Source of the DNA: Gnetum montanum
Lineage: Eukaryota > Streptophyta > Gnetopsida > Gnetales > Gnetaceae
NCBI GenBank assembly: GCA_015680685.1
Contig: MNCI01001062.1
Coordinates: 9,607-73,606 of the forward strand
Length of the DNA stretch: 64,000 nt
Direction of reading: 5' to 3'
Positions 25,587-37,350 of the stretch are shown piece by piece (the first letter of the stretch is position 1; every line of letters starts with the position of its first letter). Below the pieces are notes generated by a model, which had not been told where the DNA came from, did no database searches, and saw only the letters and a program-made list of their open reading frames with translations. The position numbers and the translations under genes are program-made.

Positions 25587-25960
25587 AGTTTATAGTCTTA
25601 GTGGACTGTTACGGGTTAGTTTCACATCATAACCCTTTGGACGGTGCCAGTTTAGCGTAGTAGAGGACGGTGAAATGCCAGTTTATAGTTGTAGCGGACT
25701 ATGAAGAGGCAAACCAGTTTATAGTCTTAGTGGACTCTACATGCTAGTTTTACGTCATGGTAGAAAAATGTGGTAGTTTAGTGTCATACCAGATGGAGCT
25801 CTGTGGTGTCAGTTTACTGTCATGACACCAGGACACTCTATGGTGCCAATTTCAAGTCATAGCCCCAAGACCATTCTATGGTATCAATTTTAGGTCGTGA
25901 TGCCAGGACTGTTCTATGATACCAGTTTTAAGTCATGATGCTAGGATCGTTACGTACCTT
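25587..25960. repeat. AGTTTA hairpin-repeat array downstream of IN in element C
   Basis: There are about 13 degenerate units of 25-35 bases, most starting AGTTTA (plus strand) and followed by short complementary arms. Example: AGTC (25594-25597), 6-base loop, GACT (25604-25607). Equivalent arrays sit at the same place in element B (33289-33575). Confidence 0.8.
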
Positions 25961-25999
25961 AAGTTCATCAGACATAGTACCATTTCAGGTACAAGTGAT

Positions 26000-26505
26000 T
26001 TTTGGGATTAGGGAACTCGTTCCTGTCCATGTCAGCAAGTTTGAATGCTCTATTATTGTATGCCCTTGTGACTAAGTAAGGTCCTTCCCAATTAGCTGAG
26101 AATTTATCTAGGTGTTTACGGATAGCCTTAAGGACTAGGTCTCCTTTCTTAAGTGGGTGTTTATGCAGATTGTGTTGGTGTCATTGGCGTTGTTGTTTCT
26201 GGTACCGCTTGATCTGATCAAGCGTTCGCACATGTTCCTCTTCCACCGAGTCAAGGTCAGCAATGCACAATTCATTGCTTTGGCTTTCATCGAGGAAGCC
26301 TGAGAGAGCTATCCGCAACGAGGGAACCTATAACTCCAAAGGTAAAATAGCTTCAGATCCATATACAAGACTATATGGAGTTTTACCTGTAGGTGTTCAA
26401 TGTGTTGTTTTGTATGCCAACAATGCATAGACTAATTGTTCGTGCCATCACCTCTTGCGTAGATTTAGCATCTTTTTGAGAACCATGATGAGAGTTTTGT
26501 TTGTT
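26000..26505 (-). pseudogene. Element C integrase C-terminal remnant
   Basis: This is nucleotide-level match to element B 33640-34135, for example AATTGTTCGTGCCATC (26437-26452 and 34067-34082) and AAGGTCCTTCCCA versus AAGGCCCTTCCTA near the end of the frame. It is the last part of the integrase coding region. The match stops near 26505 inside GTTTTGTTTG, where sequence of the opposite-strand accessory gene begins. Confidence 0.75.
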
Positions 26506-26521
26506 TTTCGTTCCATTGTAG

Positions 26522-26614
26522 GGACATAGTAATGATGAGGCTAGTCCTAGTGGAGCAGGAGCGGATGATGTGGTGGATTTTGGGGGCCAGCCCCCTCCTA
26601 GTACTGATGTGTGA
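26522..26614 (+). pseudogene. Last exon of opposite-strand accessory gene in element C
   Basis: After an acceptor TTGTAG the plus strand reads GHSNDEASPSGAGADD, then GGQPPPSTDV and a TGA stop. Element B's last exon starts DQGGDDVQEAGP after TTTTCAG and its gene ends DDPPVPDV. The shared acceptor, acidic Ser/Gly-rich middle and PPxxDV end make them homologous. Everything upstream of this exon has been deleted in C. Alignment is by eye over 30 residues. Confidence 0.6.
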
Positions 26615-26756
26615 GCTAACTATTAGTCCAGCTTTAGCTACCAAATATTTTGGGATTTTGATGTCTAATGGAAATGTATGAGGATAGATGTAATGATATG
26701 GATTTAATCGTGGCATAATGTGTTGACATTCTATTGCCATGTCAATGTTCAATATT

Positions 26757-26776
26757 ATATATATATATATATATAT
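26757..26776. repeat. (AT)n microsatellite
   Basis: About ten TA/AT dinucleotides in a row, followed by T-rich sequence, in the noncoding part of element C. Confidence 0.9.
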
Positions 26777-27008
26777 TTATTTATTTTCTATTTTTTGTTT
26801 TTTTTCTTATTTTCTGAGGTATATTGTGAACATATGAGTGTAGTTGAATGTAAAATGAGATTCCAAAATGTAGAACAAAACATAAGGCTAATATTTGTAA
26901 AAATAAAAGTAACGAGAATGCATGAATTGAAATTGCAACTTGTGATATGTAAATGAAAATTTGACATAATGTAACGAGAGTTTGTAAACTTGCAACATAC
27001 TGAGCTCT

Positions 27009-27256
27009 AGTTTAAGGCCATTTCGGGCCATGCACATCAGTTTAGAGTCATGCTGGACTGTTGCATCTATGTTGGAAAAGAAAGAGGGATTAATAGTTTT
27101 AGGCCATAGTGAGCCGAAAGGGATAACAGTTTTAGGAAACTTTAAAAAGAAATCAGGCATTTTTGACTGTAGCTAGTTTAATGTCATTGCGGACGTTCAC
27201 TGGCTAGTTTAACATCATTGCGGATGGTTGGTAGTTTAACGTCATTCCGGATGCTT
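27009..27256. repeat. AGTTTA hairpin-repeat array after PR in element C
   Basis: Units include GGCC-atttcg-GGCC, AGTC (27046-27049) with GACT (27056-27059), and CATC (27213-27216) with GATG (27223-27226). Each loop is 6 bases. The array begins immediately past the gag-PR frame end, as in element B (42407-42632). Confidence 0.82.
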
Positions 27257-27267
27257 GATAGTTTACC

Positions 27268-30200
27268 CTAGTTATTGAGTTGTTTTTTTATTCTTCGTAG
27301 TTTGATGTGATGGGTGGGACATGTAGGTACGATCTTATACTCCCCTTCCCCTTCATTGGAAATGTCAAAAGGTAGCTCCAACCAAGAGACATCAGCGGGA
27401 ATGGCTCTTATGTCTGTGACATCCAATGCTTCCTTAGTTCTAGTAGGATCATGGGTTAACGGTTGATTCGTGTCTTGGAGTGCACTCATGGTTTCTTGTT
27501 TAGGCTCAGAGAACTCAACCTCTGACCCTTGATCCATTCCCTAGTGCGAGGAAGTGAGTGATGTTGTCATGTCCCCGTGTATGATGATTTCACCACCTTC
27601 ATAAGGTAGGTGGACTTCTTGATGGATTGGTGAGGATATGGCTCTAAGTTGAGCTAACCAAGGTCATCCTAAAATCAGATTGAACCCCGAAATTTCATCA
27701 ATCACTATGAATTCAACCAATGTGGGGAACTGGTTCCCTGCTACGAAATCCAAGGCAACCATGCCTTTTACCATGACACAGGAACCACTGAAGGATTTTA
27801 AAAAGGAAGTTGTTGTGGGCCATATTTGCTCTGTAAGATCCAGTTTTTCAATGACAGGTAAGGGTATGACGTTTGTTGCTGCACCGTCATCGACATGCAC
27901 CCTACGTATCTTGAAGTGGTTTACTTGTATTGTTATAAACATAGGGGCTGTGGTAACCTCTCCAGTTTTCTCATCTCACTTAAAATCATTGGCACGGATT
28001 TCTAGGGATGTGGGCCTCAATTATTGAGGTTGTGGGGATAATATTGCATAAATGGATGGCTCATCTGCGGGAAGGTCCTCACTAATAGGAATCGAAGTCA
28101 ACGTACGCACGAAAGCTTCCCGATGTACCAGTGAAGTCATTACTTGATCATACAGGCTTAAGGAGGTGTTCTTTTGTTTCAAAGCCTGTGTGACTTGGGT
28201 CAATGCACTCGCTAGATCCTTACCACTTGGGACACTCTTGTCTATGGAGACTTGGCCCATTTGACCTAGCATTTGTATCTCTCGTGGAGGGATTCTTGTG
28301 TTAGTAACTGGGGATGTTGAGTTTGGGACACTGAGAGTGCCGGTATCCTTGTCTCGATGACTTATGCTAGGCTCACTGGTGGACAGAACCATAGGAACAA
28401 CATTTAGTGGTATGGGCTTCGGTGGTCCCAATTCGTGCTCATGATGTTGTTTTTCTAGGTGCTCTCTTGTTAGCCTGTCAACAAGGCACTCTCGCAAGGG
28501 TCGTGGGGGAACTGTAGGGGGTTGCATGTTAGGGTCTTTTGGCACCCGGATCACAATGGGAGTGGGTTGGATTTATGATGGCGTGGTTACTGTTGCCACA
28601 AAAGGAGGTACGCGAACGACGAATGGTTTTTCTGGTGCAGAGAATGTGTGTATGAAAAAAGGAATTTGGGGAGGTGTTGAGGTAGATGAAGTTTCAGAAG
28701 GCCTGCGAATTACAAAAGGTTTTCAAGGGATGTCTTGTCCATTGTCCACATGGATAGTGTTAATCACATATGATGCGTCCTTAGTATTGAGAGGATCCTT
28801 GTAGACCCCCATGGGTTGGTTTTGGGGCTTTACTGGGTTTGCCTCGTTAAATACTATTTCACCCCTGTCAATCATATGCTGTATATCTTGTTTTAAGGTG
28901 AAGTAGTAGTCAGTTCCATGCCCACACCGTTGGTGATATTCGCAAAACCTATCCAACCTGAAGCCTCTTGGAATGGGGGGCTCATCGGCTATAGCTAAAG
29001 TTGGATTTTTAGCCAACTCACAAAATCGATCATGTTTTTGGAATGCCATGGGGGACATTTGTTTATGTTTGATTAACCTAACCCTTAGAAGTTGATCTAA
29101 TAATTGTGAAGGTTTCATAGGAAAGGGTGTGTATTGGGTAGGATCTTTTCGTTCAAATGTACAAGTGTGACCCATGTTTGTGGTTTTAGTTGAGGAAGAT
29201 TCAAGTGTAGGTGTAGATGTGGTTCTTTCATGGCTGGTTGGAGCAGTGGGTTGTTTTTCTTTCTGCCTTGAATTGTTAGGTTGGACTATCTTTGCCACCG
29301 CTACTACCGTTGTTTTGGATTTATCCTTATCCTTCCTTGTATGTTGGCTCCTAAAGGCTAAGTAAGTTGGCTAGTTACTTGCTTGCACCGCCTCTTTTAT
29401 GTTCTTAATTTGTGCGAATGCTTGACTCAAAGTAAATGCACTCAAATAATAAAGTTTTGATTTAATGAAGTCATTCACAGCAACCTTAAGGATGGTAAGC
29501 AAGTATGTTTCAGAGATGGGCTCTTGAAGTTCATTCACGGCTACACTCCACCTTTGAATAAATTTTTGTATTGGTTCTAATAGTGCCTATTTAATCTGAA
29601 TCAGACCATCTAGTGTGGCTTCAGGCTTTAAATTATATTTGAAACAGGTAATGAACTGATGTAACAAATCCTCTAGAGAGGATATGAAGTTATGAGGTAA
29701 AGCTTGGTACCAGTCTAAGGCTTTTCCTATCAAGGACATAGCAAATACACATAGAATTACATGAGGCCAGGCCTAAAGCAATAGAAATTTTAGTCAAAAT
29801 GTTACCAGATGGGCATTTGGATCTCCCTCTCCATTATATTTGGTTAGTTGAGGTAATGAGATTCCCTTTGGTAAGGTTAACAGTGGAACTGAAGGGCCAC
29901 TCTTGGACGGTTGGTAGAAGTTCAACACCTTGACTTCCTCAGTGTTTGCAGCTTTAAGGCATTTTACCTCCTCAGTTAATGAGTGCATCATGTTCTTTGT
30001 GTCTACCCACTCTTGGACGGTAGGCAGACCGGCTGGTTGAGTAGATTGCGATTGGTAGTAGTTTGATTATTGAATTGTCTGTGGAAAGGGAGACTGTTGG
30101 ATTGTTAGTTGTTGTGGTGGAGAAACATTCAGAGATGGGATTGCAGGGTGTGGTACATTGTAGTGAGTAGGTTGGTGTTGCTAAACAGCTGGTGAAACCC

Positions 30201-30832
30201 ACTACCCAGCCACAGGTTGTGAGGTGACACCCTGAATGTGTTGGGCTGAAGTAATCAAAGGTGCTCCATGGGTTTGTACTTGTGGTATGTAGTGGATGGA
30301 CGTGGAAGCTGGTATAATTGATGGCATCCCAATTACTTGAGGTTGAAAGATTGATCCTACATTAGTTTGAGAAAGGGATTGTTGGGACTATACTTGCAGA
30401 GGTATGATGGAGATGGACGTATTAGATTGAATGTTGGGCATGGAGAAGGTGGGAATAGATGTGGGTACTTCCTGCAAAGAAATCGGTGCTTGAGTGTCTG
30501 GATAAAGGAGAAAGTATGGTTTCTTCTAGGAAAGGTTGGAATGATGGGTTTGTATGGGCATGAGGGCTAATAGTATGGTATGAATCCCCATGCTCAGATT
30601 GGGCCACAAAGTCGTCTTCCTCATCTCCGCTCTGAGGCTCTATCGGAGGTGGCTGTAAGGTTTGATTCCTTACCATGAGAAGCTGAGATATGAGTCGATG
30701 ATGGGGCTTGGAAAGGGGGATCACGTCAAATACTAAGGGAGTGAACTCATGACCTCCCTTGTAAATGAGCTCATAGTTTTTCTTTGCTTCTCTTTCTATG
30801 CGATCTATAGGCAGGTTGGCTTGAATCTTCAC
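27268..30832 (-). pseudogene. Element C gag-protease reading frame
   Basis: Gag forms the particle and PR matures it. The N-terminal gag part is 30422-30832. From 29991 down to 27268 the pieces share one minus-strand frame interrupted by stops. Landmarks are FYQPSKSG and LTKYNGEGDPNAHLVTF (gag core start), FCEYHQRCGHGTDYYF (knuckle-like Cys/His), and the PR block 27664-27942 with VHVDDGAATNVIP (active site) and NLILG. Homologous blocks occur in element B. There is at least one frameshift before 29991. Confidence 0.8.
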
Positions 30833-31044
30833 ACAAATGAAATTATATTGTTCTGGTGTGAGGATTGCGTAAGTAGGATCCTTGCCCTATAGCCTAAGTG
30901 ATTGGCAAGTTGGACCTTGAGGGTTTATCTCTTCAATGATAGTTATGGGTTCTATTGTAGTCACAGGGTTTGAGGTCTCGGCCCCAAAGTTAGAGATTTG
31001 TAGCATCACTGTGTTGATCTGGGAATATTCCATAGTGGCGTTAG

Positions 31045-31195
31045 TAAATTGGGTTTGACAAGCTGAGCGTGAGTAACTGGGCTTGACAAGCTGAGCATGA
31101 GTAACTGGGCTTGACAAGCTGAGCGTGGGTAACTGGGCTTGACAAGCTGAGCGTGAGTAAATTGGGCTTGACAAGTTGAGTGTGTACTAGGCAAG
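31045..31195. repeat. About 29 bp tandem repeat in the element C 5' region
   Basis: Four to five copies of a unit with GGGCTTGACAAGCTGAGCG. The same word pair (GCTTGACAAGC with AGCGTGAG) occurs in C's own LTR (24325-24370). It causes the repeated SACQAQ-like peptides in three frames, which are not proteins. Confidence 0.88.
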
Positions 31196-31427
31196 ATGCA
31201 TGTTGCAAGTACTGAGAGGAGCTCACTATGCTCGGTCGATGGTGGTGGTGGTGGAAACATTACTTGGCGGGTTGTTTATGAAGTGGCTTTTTTAAGCAGC
31301 GTGTGCATGCTGTTTGGGTTTTGATGATGTAGTTGCAGAGTTTGAAGTGCTAGTGTAACGTAAGAGTTTTGCAAGGTTGTACGCCCAATTAATTTAGCGT
31401 GAGCATACTAGGGTGGGCTTGAGCAAG

Positions 31428-31432
31428 TTGGG
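31428..31432 (+). repeat. Target-site duplication of element B (left)
   Basis: TTGGG directly left of the B LTR, repeated at 48295-48299 directly right of it. Confidence 0.9.
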
Positions 31433-32309
31433 TGTACCGTCCGAAATCGTCGGTCTCCAGCTGGAAGGAAACAGAAACCGAGGGATCACGGGACACGCAC
31501 AGAAGATCCTACCTTCGCCTGAGGGCGAGCTGGAATAAACGAAGGTAGAGTACCTTGGATGGTCCGCATGCGGATCAGGTAAGGATTTTCCCAAATGCAC
31601 ACCGAAGTGCTATACGCTGGGTTATACGTGAACGGCGTAACAAGCGTAAAACAGAGTGTAAACAACGTAACTGATGCGAATGGAGCATAAACGTAAGAGA
31701 GCGCAAACAAAATACATGCAATAATTAATGCAAACTATAACAGATTTTAGGAAGAAAATGTAACAATGGCATTTCAAAATGAGAGTACAATGCACCGGTC
31801 TAACGCAGTTGTGGATTTGACACAAGGCAGACGAAAAGCCTCAGTGGATGCAGGAATGATTGTGGGCTGGTTCACACTGTAGGCACAGCGTAGAGGCTGT
31901 ATGCTCAGCGTACAGGGTTCTCCACTGTACAAGGTTCTCTGCTAGACGTACTTGTGGGGTGTGTATGCTGGTCGTGCACGTTGGGCATATACGCTGGGCG
32001 TATACGCTGTGAACGTCGGGCGTATACGCTGTGAATGTGAACTTTGAGCATATATGCCTAGCATATACGCTGTGAATGTGAACTTTGAGCATATACATTG
32101 GGCATATACGCTGAGAACGTAGACTTGGGCGTATACGCTGAGAACGTAGACTTGGGCGTATACGCTGAGAATGCATACTTAGTGAAAATTAAGCATCTGA
32201 TCTCCGAAGTTGCCATGTTTGATACTAAATGTAGCCGTGGTCATCTGTGGGTCCCAAGGATCTGTTTCTTGTTAGAAAAGTACTAAGCTCAAAATTTTGT
32301 GGTGTTTCA
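31433..32309 (-). repeat. Element B 3' LTR (internally deleted)
   Basis: Begins TGTACCGTCC and ends GTGTTTCA. It differs from the 5' LTR at 10 of the first 200 bases, all transitions. It lacks roughly 420 bases present in the 5' LTR (about 47500-47925), including the TATA box. The GCGTATACGC-word array is kept (31860-32180). Confidence 0.92.
31860..32180. repeat. GCGTATACGC word array in the U3 of element B (3' copy)
   Basis: There are many copies of the 10-base palindrome GCGTATACGC and of variants changed at CpG (GCATATACGC, GTGTATGC). Three near-identical units reading TGGGCGTATACGCTGAGAA occur at about 32097-32170. Confidence 0.9.
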
Positions 32310-33288
32310 TTGGCCCCTCTTTGTTGACGCTTGGAGGAATCAACCCGAGAAGCGTCGACAAAGAAGTGCAAAACACCACAAGCAACTCGATAAAGACTTT
32401 ATCCTTTGTCACCTGACTACACATCATCACACCGTGTTCCGTAGTACATAGGATTGGGAAAGTGAAATCTGTATTTAGTAGGAAAATGGAGATTGTGGGG
32501 ACTGGTAACTGACCAAGGGATTGTGCTTGGTAAAGGGGATGTTCTGGTGTGTATCATGCTGATCCTTGTCAATAGCCATTGTTTAGCAGATTCGGAATTA
32601 AGACATGTAATGTGCGTCCTTTGGCGGAACAAGACTCTTGGTTAATGTCCAAGAGGACTTGTTGGCGAGACCAAAGCTACGTGATAATGTGTTGCATTCT
32701 TTGGAGGAACAGGGCCCCTGTTTAGTTTTTAAGGGGAACCTGTTGACGGAGAGCCAAAGCCATGCAATGGGATATTTTTTTTTTGGAAGAAGCTTTGTTT
32801 TGATGTTGTACTCATGCTCAAGTGCGATACTGTGTGTTGCAACTGCTTCGAAGTGTTACAGTGCGCAACAGCATGCTCAAAGTTTTGAGTGTACTAGGTG
32901 TATTAGAGGTGTGGCTGAGTAGAGTATGTTGATGAATAGGTAGGAAATGTAGTAGGAAATGGGGATGTACTAGTGAACGGCTTGATTTAGTCTTGCCATG
33001 TGTGCTGTGAACATTGTCTCACCTTGCTGCTTATGACGAAGTGCATTCTTGTACAAACACCTCTGAGTGTCATCCTGCAGACACAACTTCAAGGAGACTT
33101 GAAAACCATGAGTGAGTTAACGAGCTTAGACTTAAACAGCTACTGATGAAACAATGGCACTGGGAGAGATTTCAGGCATTGTGTATGATGGCAGTAATGT
33201 TGGTAGGGTCGTCTGATGGCGAGTGATGCAGTGATTCCGATGAAGTCTGAATGCAGCTACAGATTGAAGAACCAGAGATGAACTTGCC
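32310..33288 (-). other. Element B 3' untranslated region with polypurine tract
   Basis: Next to the LTR (complement of 32310-32330) the minus strand reads AACAAAGAGGGGCCAA, the likely polypurine tract priming plus-strand DNA synthesis; element C has nearly the same tract. The remaining 0.95 kb has no coding features I can identify. Confidence 0.7.
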
Positions 33289-33575
33289 AGTTTATAGTCT
33301 TAGCAGACTATCATGGGTTAGTTTTATGTCATGAGTCATTGGACATTTCCCGTTTAGCATTGTGGAAGATGGTGCATTGCCAATTTTTAGTCGTAGTAGA
33401 CCATGAAGAGGCGAACCAGTTTATAGTCTTAGTGGACTCTGGTGGATGCAACGGTGGCAGTTTACTGTCATGCCGGACAGATGCTAGTTTATCGTCATTG
33501 TAGACACTGTGTGGTATCAGTTTATCGTCATGATTCTAGGACAAGCTATGGTATTAGTTTATAGTCGTGACGCCA
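33289..33575. repeat. AGTTTA hairpin-repeat array downstream of IN in element B
   Basis: The arms include ATAGTC (33294-33299) with GACTAT (33306-33311) and CTGTC (33465-33469) with GACAG (33476-33480), both with 6-base loops. Units are 25-35 bases and mostly start AGTTTA. Confidence 0.85.
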
Positions 33576-33719
33576 GGACTCACACGTACCTGACTATGTT
33601 CAGACATGGAATGGCTTCAAGAACGAGTGATTGGTTGGATTTGCAAGCTCATGCCCTTCCATATCAACTAACTTGAATGCTCCATTATAGTATGCTTTGG
33701 TGACCAAGTAAGGCCCTTC

Positions 33720-35351
33720 CTAGTTGGCTGAGAATTTGTCCGGGTGTTCTCGAACTGCCTTAAGTACAAGGTCGCCTTCTTTGATAGGGCGCTTATGAAT
33801 GTCATGCCGATGGCATTGCTGTTGCTGTTTTTGGTACCATTCGATCTGATCGAGTGCCCGTATGCGCTCCTCTTCCACCGAGTCTAGGTCAATGATGCAC
33901 AGGTCATTGTTTTGTCCTTCGTCGAGGAGTCCGGAAAGTGTGATTCTTAAAGATGGTACTTGCAATTCCAGAGGTAAAACAGCTTCTGAACCATAAATAA
34001 GACTATATGGCATTTTACCTGTTGATGTCTGATGTGTAGTGCGATATGCCCACAATGCGTATACCAATTGTTCGTGCCATCTTCGCTTGCTTTGGGTAAG
34101 CATCCTTTTAAGTATAGTAATGATGGTTTTGTTGGTGGCCTCTGCTTGCCCATTGCTCTGAGGGTAGTAAGGGGATGAAAACGAATGTTTGATCCCCAGA
34201 CTTTCACAAAAGGTTTTGGTTTCGGCACTGCTAAATTGTGGCCCGTTGTCAGTGATGATTGTCATAGGGATGCCAAAACGGGTGACAATTTTTTCGAGAA
34301 TGAAATTGCACACATGTTTAGATGTAGTCTTTCGAAAGGGAACAACTTCTACCCACTTCGTGAAATATTCTGTGGCGGCTATGATAAAGCTATGCCCTGC
34401 AGAATATGAGGGTGTTATTGGGCCAATAAGGTTCAACCCCCACTTTTGAAAGGGCCATGTGATTTGCGCCATGTGCAACTCATTTGGTGGGACATGGATT
34501 AGATTACTATGTCTTTGGCAGGTACTACATGTTTTAGCCTTGGAAAGACAGTCATACTCCATGTGTGGCCAATAGTAGCCTAAGCATCTAATCTTTGTTT
34601 CCATTACTTTTGGTGTTATATGTCCTCCACATAATCCATCATGTACTTGTTCAATGATGGTTTGGGCGTCGGTACTACTAACGTATGTTAGTAATATGCC
34701 TTCGTAGGAACGATGACACAATGTGTCTCCTATTAGTGCGTATTGCTTAGAACGTTTTCGTATTGCGTCCTTTTGTGTGTTCGTCAAATGTTGCGGTGTT
34801 TCACCGCGTAGAAGGTACTCTTTTATGTCATCATACCATTCTATTGCGTGTGTTGTACTAACGGATGCAATTGGCAACGTATTAGGAGTATCAGTTATTG
34901 GTTTAGCACAACTGGTTATGGAGCTTGGCAATGTGTGGAACATGTCAGGCGATATGTTTAATGCCAAGGTGGCCAGTGCGTCTGTGATGGTATTATCATT
35001 TCGAGAGACATGTTGCACATCGATGTTTTTAAATCGCTTCATTAAGTGTTTTGCTAAGTCACAGTATGGTTGTAAATGTTGGGCTTTGCATGTATAAATA
35101 TCTGTGACTTGGTTTAAGACCAGTTGTGAGTCTCCTCTGACCACGAGCCATGTGATGTCTGAAGCCAGTGCTGCTGTAAGACGTCTAAGGAGGCCTTCAT
35201 ACTCTGCTATGTTGTTGGTACAGTGGAAGTTGAAACGATACGCAAAGGGTCTGATCTCCCTGGAGGGATAGGTGATGACAGCGGTAGCACTTCCCCCTCG
35301 AGAGGTGGATGCTCCATCAAAGTTTAGAATGACGTTGTAGTCATTGGGCAC
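33720..35351 (-). pseudogene. Element B second RNase H and integrase
   Basis: Residues 1 to about 130 are a plant-type (second) RNase H: LNFDGASTSRGG carries the first catalytic Asp, NNIAEYEGLL the Glu, and RGDSQLVLNQ and NDNTITDALA the further acidic residues. Residues about 235-290 hold the HHCC-type zinc region (HDGLCGGH, then CSTCQRH). The integrase core follows: AATEYFTKWVEV, ITDNGPQFSS and PYYPQSNGQAEATNKT give D, D and E positions; the first Asp appears as Glu in this copy. LWAYRTTHQTSTGKMPY precedes the C-terminal part. The frame is open for 543 codons and is continuous with RT upstream apart from nonsense codons. Confidence 0.92.
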
Positions 35352-35402
35352 TATGTCTATTGTGCTTACGTTCTCATTCGGGAATTCTGGTTCTATTGTC
35401 GC

Positions 35403-35834
35403 TCAATTGTGCGTTGGTGACATAGTCATTTGATTCGCTATGGCTTGGCCTTTAATTGATGATTGTGCTATGTAATGGAGGTCAAACTCAGCTATCATGG
35501 CTTTCCAACGGGCTATCCTGCTTGACTCGTAAATATTTCCAGTGATGGCTCTAAGCACATTATCCTTGCAAATTATGTTAACTTGGTTTTGGAAGAGGTA
35601 ATGTCGCCATTTTCTTAGAGAAAAGACCAAAGCTAAACATGACCTCTCGACCTCGTTATACTTTTTTTCGTGGGCAACTAATGCATGGCTTAAGTAAGAG
35701 ACAGGGACCTCGGTTTCATCATCTTGTTTCTGGCAAAGCATAGATGCGATTGAAGAATTCGAAGTGGCTAGGTAGATGTAAAATGGTTTATCATGTTGAG
35801 GTGGATAAACTGTGGGTAGTTGGACAAGTGCCAT
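35403..35834 (-). pseudogene. Element B first (Ty3-type) RNase H
   Basis: Contains FYIYLATSNSSIASMLCQ, VSYLSHALVAHEKKYNEVE and RKWRHYLFQNQVNII, the RNase H found directly after RT in all Ty3/gypsy elements. It degrades the RNA template during reverse transcription. It shares one frame with the RT piece and the second RNase H/IN piece. Stops at 35862-35864 and 35403-35405 bound it, each explicable by a single transition (CAG to TAG, CGA to TGA). Confidence 0.88.
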
Positions 35835-35975
35835 TTTGATATGGTCAAACGCTTCTTGGAACTATGGAGTCCATTCAAAATGGACGTTCTTGCGCAACAA
35901 ATGATTCATAGGTTTTAATTTGTCTGTTAGTTTTTCTATGAAACGTCTGATGAACTGTAATCTACCTTGTAGACC

Positions 35976-37163
35976 TCAAAGTTCAGTAAGGTTGCTAGGT
36001 GGTTTTAAGTTTGTTATGGCCTTAACTTTATTGGGGTCTACTCGTATCCCTGCTTCCAAGGCTATGGATCCAAGCATTTTTCCTGTTTTGACGCCGAAGA
36101 CGCATTTATTTGGGTTAAGTCTCAGTTCATATTTTAAACAATGTTTTAGTACTAAGTCAAGATCTTGTACATGTTGTTGTGATGTCTTCGATTTAACCAC
36201 AATATCGTCCACGTAATCGTTGAGCGAGTGTAACATGTAATCGCTAAAGATGAAGGTCATCACCCTTTGATACATGGCCCCAGCGTTCTTAAGGCCGAAG
36301 GGCATCATTGTATAACAAAAGGTTCCCCACGGTGTCATGAAGGTAGTTTGGAGCTGATGTTCTGAGTTAATACGTATCTGATTGTATCCCGAGAAGCCAT
36401 CCATAAAAGATAATAGGGCGTGCCCAGCGGTCGAGTCAACAAGTTGATCGATGCTGGGTAGGGGAAAATCATCTTTTATGGTCGCGACGTTCAGATCTTG
36501 GAAGTCAATGCATAAGCAGATGCTTCCGTTCTTCTTCGGGACAATGACCATGTTGGATACCCATTTGGCGTAATCGACAGCCCGAATGAAACCAGCTTGA
36601 TAAAGTTTGGTGATCTCATTGCAAACTGCCAATGCCATCTCAGGTTTAACCTTTCGTGCCTTTTGTTTTACCAGCCTCAATTTTGGATCAAGGCTAATGT
36701 TGTGCTGGACGATTCGGGGATCTAACCTGGGCATGTCGGTGTAAGACCAAGCGAATGCTTTTATGTTTTCCCTAAGCATGCCCTCTATGTCTTTGGCCTG
36801 TTGAGGTTGCAGTAATGTACTTAGTTGTAATATTTTAATTTCTCCATTAGGCATGGTGATGGGGGTTTCGATCAACGGGTCTTCGGTGATGTTTTCAGAT
36901 TCTATGTCAAGGGGCTTTGTCATACCTTTGTAGTTATCTATCATTTGCTGTGTTGAGGCTATGACTGCATCGTCCGTTGGTAAACTTAAGTGGATGAGAT
37001 TTATGTCGATGTCCTTTGCAATTTTGCCATATGGTCCATCAATGATTAATGGTGTGGCTAAATGCTGGCAATCCATCAGGCTTGCTCCTGCCAATAAACA
37101 GAGAGCAGAATGAGCTAATGGGTATTGTTCCATGTTCTTTTGCAACTTAAATTGTGTGTACAT
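35976..37163 (-). pseudogene. Element B reverse transcriptase
   Basis: The RT domain covers about residues 190-370: PKKNGSICLCIDFQDLN, LLSFMDGFSGYNQI (first catalytic Asp), MMPFGLKNAGAMYQR, YVDDIVVKS (catalytic YVDD) and LRLNPNKCVFGV. All key residues are in place. The frame stops at TGA 35976-35978 just before the conserved connection block LQGRLQFIRRF. The N-terminal 150 residues are a Tat-style linker with no clear domain. The start is the first frame Met and may not be the real one if pol is expressed by splicing or readthrough. Confidence 0.9.
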
Positions 37164-37173
37164 GCATGATGGT

Positions 37174-37350
37174 GGTTTATCGTCACACTAGGACGCATGG
37201 CAGTTTAAGGCCATACCGGGTTGTGGGTGGCAGTTTAAAGCCTTACCGGGCCGAATGTGATCCGCAGGTGGCAATTTAAGGCCTTATCAGGCCGTCATGG
37301 CAGTTTAAGGCCATACCGGGCCGTTATGGTAGTTTAAGGCCATACCAGGC
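37174..37350. repeat. AGTTTA hairpin-repeat array before RT in element B
   Basis: Five units with consensus GGCAGTTTAAGGCCATACCG followed by GGCC, giving GGCC-6-base loop-GGCC arms. One unit has GGCAG in place of the second GGCC. It sits directly upstream (minus sense) of the RT frame. Confidence 0.88.

Noticed and set aside
25587-27256. AGTTTA arrays considered as a CRISPR array
   Set aside because: This is plant nuclear retrotransposon DNA; repeats are degenerate, spacers are short and irregular, and no cas genes are present. Hairpin repeats within the element explain them better.
31006-31260. Three overlapping frames with repeated SACQAQ-type peptides
   Set aside because: The repetition comes from the 29 bp DNA tandem repeat and is seen in all three frames, so it does not indicate a repeat protein.
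31841-32176. Frames with repeated RIRPSLRSQ or VYAENVDLG peptides (also 47875-48161)
   Set aside because: They are products of the GCGTATACGC word array in the LTR U3; no start context or conservation argues for translation.
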